Assembly (NCBI GenBank): GCA_040881665.1
Contig: JBBECT010000004.1
Coordinates: 878,303-942,302 of the forward strand
DNA length: 64,000 bases
Origin: Actinomycetota bacterium
GTDB taxonomy: Bacteria; Actinomycetota; UBA4738; HRBIN12
Direction: 5' to 3'
A model generated the notes under the pieces. That model was not told where the DNA came from, did no database searches, and worked only from the letters and a program-made list of their open reading frames with translations. The translations under genes and the position numbers were made by a program. Positions 61,801 to 64,000 of the stretch are shown here, in pieces (the first letter of the stretch is position 1; each line of letters begins with the position of its first letter).

Positions 61801-63018
61801 GCCTTCCCTCCAACAGCCAAGTCTTCATGTCACCCTTCCCCTTGACGACGACCATCCCCCGCTCCTCGAGGGCGTAGCGCCCACGGAGCCGCCGGTAGGT
61901 TCGCTCCGTCACCTGGATGCTGCCCGGAAGGCCATTGGACTCCATCCGACTCGCTGTGTTGACTGTGTCGCCCCAAAGGTCATAGATGAACCGGCGCACG
62001 CCGATCACGCCGGCGACCGCGGGTCCCGTGTCGATCCCGATGCGCAGCTGAACGGGCGAACCGAGTTGGTGATCGATCGCGTCCGGCCCGGCCATCATCT
62101 CGAGCGCCATGTCGGCGATGGCTTCGGCATGATCCGAGCGAGGCACCGGGATGCCGCCGGCCACCATGTACGCGTCACCGATCGTCTTGATCTTCTCGAG
62201 CCCATGCCGTTCGGCGAGCCGATCGAACCATGAGAACAACCCGTTCAAGAGCTCGACGATCTCCTCAGGCTGCGCGGCTGCTGACAACGTCGTGAAGTCC
62301 ACGATGTCCGCGAAGAGCACCGTCACGTCGTCGAAGCCATCGGCGATCGTGCCCTCCGAGTCCCGCAATCGAGCCGCGACCGAAGCCGGAAGGACATTCA
62401 GGAGGAGGCGCTCGGACTTCGCCCGCTCGTGCTCTCGCTCGAGCACGAAGAACCGCAGAGCAGAAAGGCGGTGGCCGAGACGCCTGCGAGGTTGAGGACG
62501 AAGAACGAGATCATCACCGACGTGGGGATCTTTGACGTCGGCTCAAGGAGCGGGTCCACGAGGCCCGACAGAACGAGGACGACCGCGTATGCCCCGAACC
62601 AGTTGATCGAATCGCGGGCCCCACTGAACATCAGCGCCGCAATGGGTGCCGTGAACGACCAGAGCACTACCGCGCTTGAGGGGACGAAGCCACCGAGGCT
62701 CAGCTGCAAAAAGAAGGGGAGCATCAGCATCATCGCCAACTGGCTCAAACGGAAGAATCGGAGCCGCTTCGTTCGTGAGAATGCCACCAGGGATCCGATC
62801 GAGATGACCTGGTAGACGAGCGGAATGGCGGCAGCGACCGGGAGGCCCGACGAGAAGTACGTGACGACCCACACGGTCGAGAGCGCGGTGATGAGGCAAG
62901 TGGAAAGGGTTGTGACCGTCTTGTCGAGTCGTTCCTGTTCGTCGTCCTCAGGCGTGATGCCGGTCACCGCAAGCCGGCGGATCAGTCGCTGCGCACTCGT
63001 GACGGCCGAAGAGGTCAT
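61790..63018 (-). pseudogene. Membrane adenylate/guanylate cyclase (class III), single-base frameshift
   Basis: The frame from the ATG at 63018 encodes six hydrophobic segments (for example VSATAFLL at its end). The frame then breaks near 62456. The second frame (to 61790) continues with a linker (LEREHERAKSERLLLNVLP) and the catalytic domain: metal Asp in VLFADIVDFTTLSA, IKTIGDAYMVAGG, and LWGDTVNTASRMES with the transition-state residues. One extra base restores a fusion of about 410 residues. All catalytic residues are present, so this is recent or a consensus error. The nucleotide specificity is not certain. Confidence 0.8.
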
Positions 63019-63042
63019 GCGACGAGCATAGTGACCTGACCC

Positions 63043-63140
63043 TCATTCCTGACCGGAAGCGTCGTCCCTGGTCTGCGGCTCGGCGACGTCATCGACCTGT
63101 CCGCACAGCTGGGGGAGGGTTCCTCGACGCAGGGAGTAGG
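63043..63140 (-). pseudogene. C-terminal transposase relic (remnant 3)
   Basis: On the minus strand LRRGTLPQLCGQVDDVAEPQ aligns with the end of remnant 1 (RRTGTLPQLLGHADEVASGR). About 30 residues remain between the LuxR gene and the cyclase gene. Confidence 0.5.
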
Positions 63141-63149
63141 ACCCGGGGA

Positions 63150-64000
63150 TCACAGCTGGGGCGACTTTGTGGTGAGGCCGTGCTCGTAGGCGTATGCGGT
63201 GGCAGCTGCCCGCGACGACAGACCAAGCTTGGTGAAGATGTGGCTCAGGTGGCTCGCGGCTGTCTTCTCGCTGATGAAGAGCTGGTCGGCGATCTGCCGG
63301 TTCGTCTTGCCTTGAGCGACGAGCCCGAGCACCTCGAGCTCGCGTGCCGTGAGACCGCCTGGAACCGCTCGGCGATCCGGAGTGGATATGGAGTCGGCCC
63401 ACGTCAGGTCCGGTGAGGCTCCCAGGGCTGCGAACACCTGGCGGGCGGCATCGAGCTCCATCTTGGCGCCGTCGGCGTCGCCCAGCGCCCGGCACACCAG
63501 CGCGATGACCACTCGCGCTCGGGCGGCTTCGTGCGGCGCCTCGATCTCGCGCCAAACCGTCCACGCCCGGCGCAGGGACACCAATGCCGCCGGAGCATCC
63601 CCTTCGGCCAGGAGTACCACGCCGGACATGTGTGCTGCGAGGGCTTGAAGGAACGGCTGGTTCAGGTTGGCGGCGAGGGCGGTCAGCTCGTCAGCCGCGA
63701 CGCGGGCCGTTTCCACGTCGCCCGTGGCCACGACGATCTCGACGAAGGGCCCCAGCATCGAGGCGCGCGTGATCGGATCCTCCGCCTCGCCGAGCGCCCG
63801 GCGGATCGTGGCGTCGGCGACGTCGACCCGGCCCTGAGCCAAGCGCAGCAACGCGAGACCCGGTTGCGGCTCGCGGCCTGCTTCGTGGGCGGCGCCGTAG
63901 GAACGCTCAGCCGCTGTGAACTCACCACGCAGGCGGTGGAGCTCACCGCGAAGATATGATGCCGCACCGAGGATCCGCGGGCCTACGGAATCCGCGAGCC
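63150..64000 (-). CDS. LuxR-type regulator, partial (N-terminus outside window)
   Basis: The frame is open to base 64000. The visible 283 residues consist of TPR-like helical repeats (AERSYGAAHEAGREPQPGLA and similar) and a C-terminal LuxR helix-turn-helix (LTARELEVLGLVAQGKTNRQ, then IADQLFISEKTAASHLSHIF). It is probably the end of a large LAL- or TPR-LuxR regulator like 48802-51546, but not closely similar to it. The stop at 63150 is followed by a transposase relic. Confidence 0.85.
   Translation of the reverse strand, partial: LADSVGPRILGAASYLRGELHRLRGEFTAAERSYGAAHEAGREPQPGLALLRLAQGRVDVADATIRRALGEAEDPITRASMLGPFVEIVVATGDVETARVAADELTALAANLNQPFLQALAAHMSGVVLLAEGDAPAALVSLRRAWTVWREIEAPHEAARARVVIALVCRALGDADGAKMELDAARQVFAALGASPDLTWADSISTPDRRAVPGGLTARELEVLGLVAQGKTNRQIADQLFISEKTAASHLSHIFTKLGLSSRAAATAYAYEHGLTTKSPQL

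Overview
The window is about 64 kb of high-GC DNA with many GTG starts, short GTGA/ATGA gene overlaps and long antisense open frames. Gene content (menaquinone-type complex I, LAL/LuxR regulators, DUF6176, DinB-like and class III cyclase proteins) suggests an actinomycete-lineage bacterium (Actinomycetota). The class cannot be fixed from sequence alone. No rRNA, CRISPR array or intact prophage was seen.

Layout. (1) 1-13.5 kb, respiratory core: the tail of a first nuoL with nuoM and nuoN, a polyprenyl diphosphate synthase (probable quinone side chain), then a tight second nuo operon A-B-C-H-I-J-K-L-M-N that lacks nuoD and nuoEFG. (2) 13.6-19.1 kb, housekeeping: htpX (frameshifted), a secreted serine hydrolase, a coupled PLP decarboxylase/class III aminotransferase pair, yajQ and tRNA-Tyr. 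(3) 19.1-27.6 kb, an island next to tRNA-Tyr bounded by two related transposase remnants. Between them is a compact plus-strand run: an MBL-fold RNase J-like protein, a possible PD-(D/E)XK protein, a CxxC protein, an unknown protein, a 42-residue coupled ORF and an RNase III. This is the best candidate for an undescribed system. (4) 27.7-47.6 kb, a catabolic island: a PuuB/DAO-like FAD oxidase and cupin, two creatinase/ectoine-hydrolase-like M24 proteins, a YtcJ-like amidohydrolase, polyamine-type ABC permeases and binding protein (no ATPase seen), a GntR regulator, hydantoinase/oxoprolinase HyuA-HyuB, a GcvT-like protein, a PYROXD2-like oxidoreductase and a TetR regulator. Together they suggest import and breakdown of a cyclic or N-methylated nitrogen compound (inference). 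(5) 47.8-64 kb, accessory DNA with many relics: a large LAL regulator, a trypsin-like protein that has lost its catalytic triad, a kinase-aminotransferase fusion with a nearby internally deleted copy, DinB/ABM/methyltransferase genes, DUF6176, a DHFR-like reductase, a Fic protein, IS3 debris, a membrane adenylate cyclase (frameshifted) and a partial LuxR regulator.

Two themes recur. Mobile-element debris (related transposase C-termini, shared terminal repeats, IS3 and other transposase pieces) sits next to truncated genes throughout 19-63 kb. Several otherwise intact genes (htpX, the amidohydrolase, the membrane cyclase) are each broken by what looks like one missing base, which could be true decay or consensus error.
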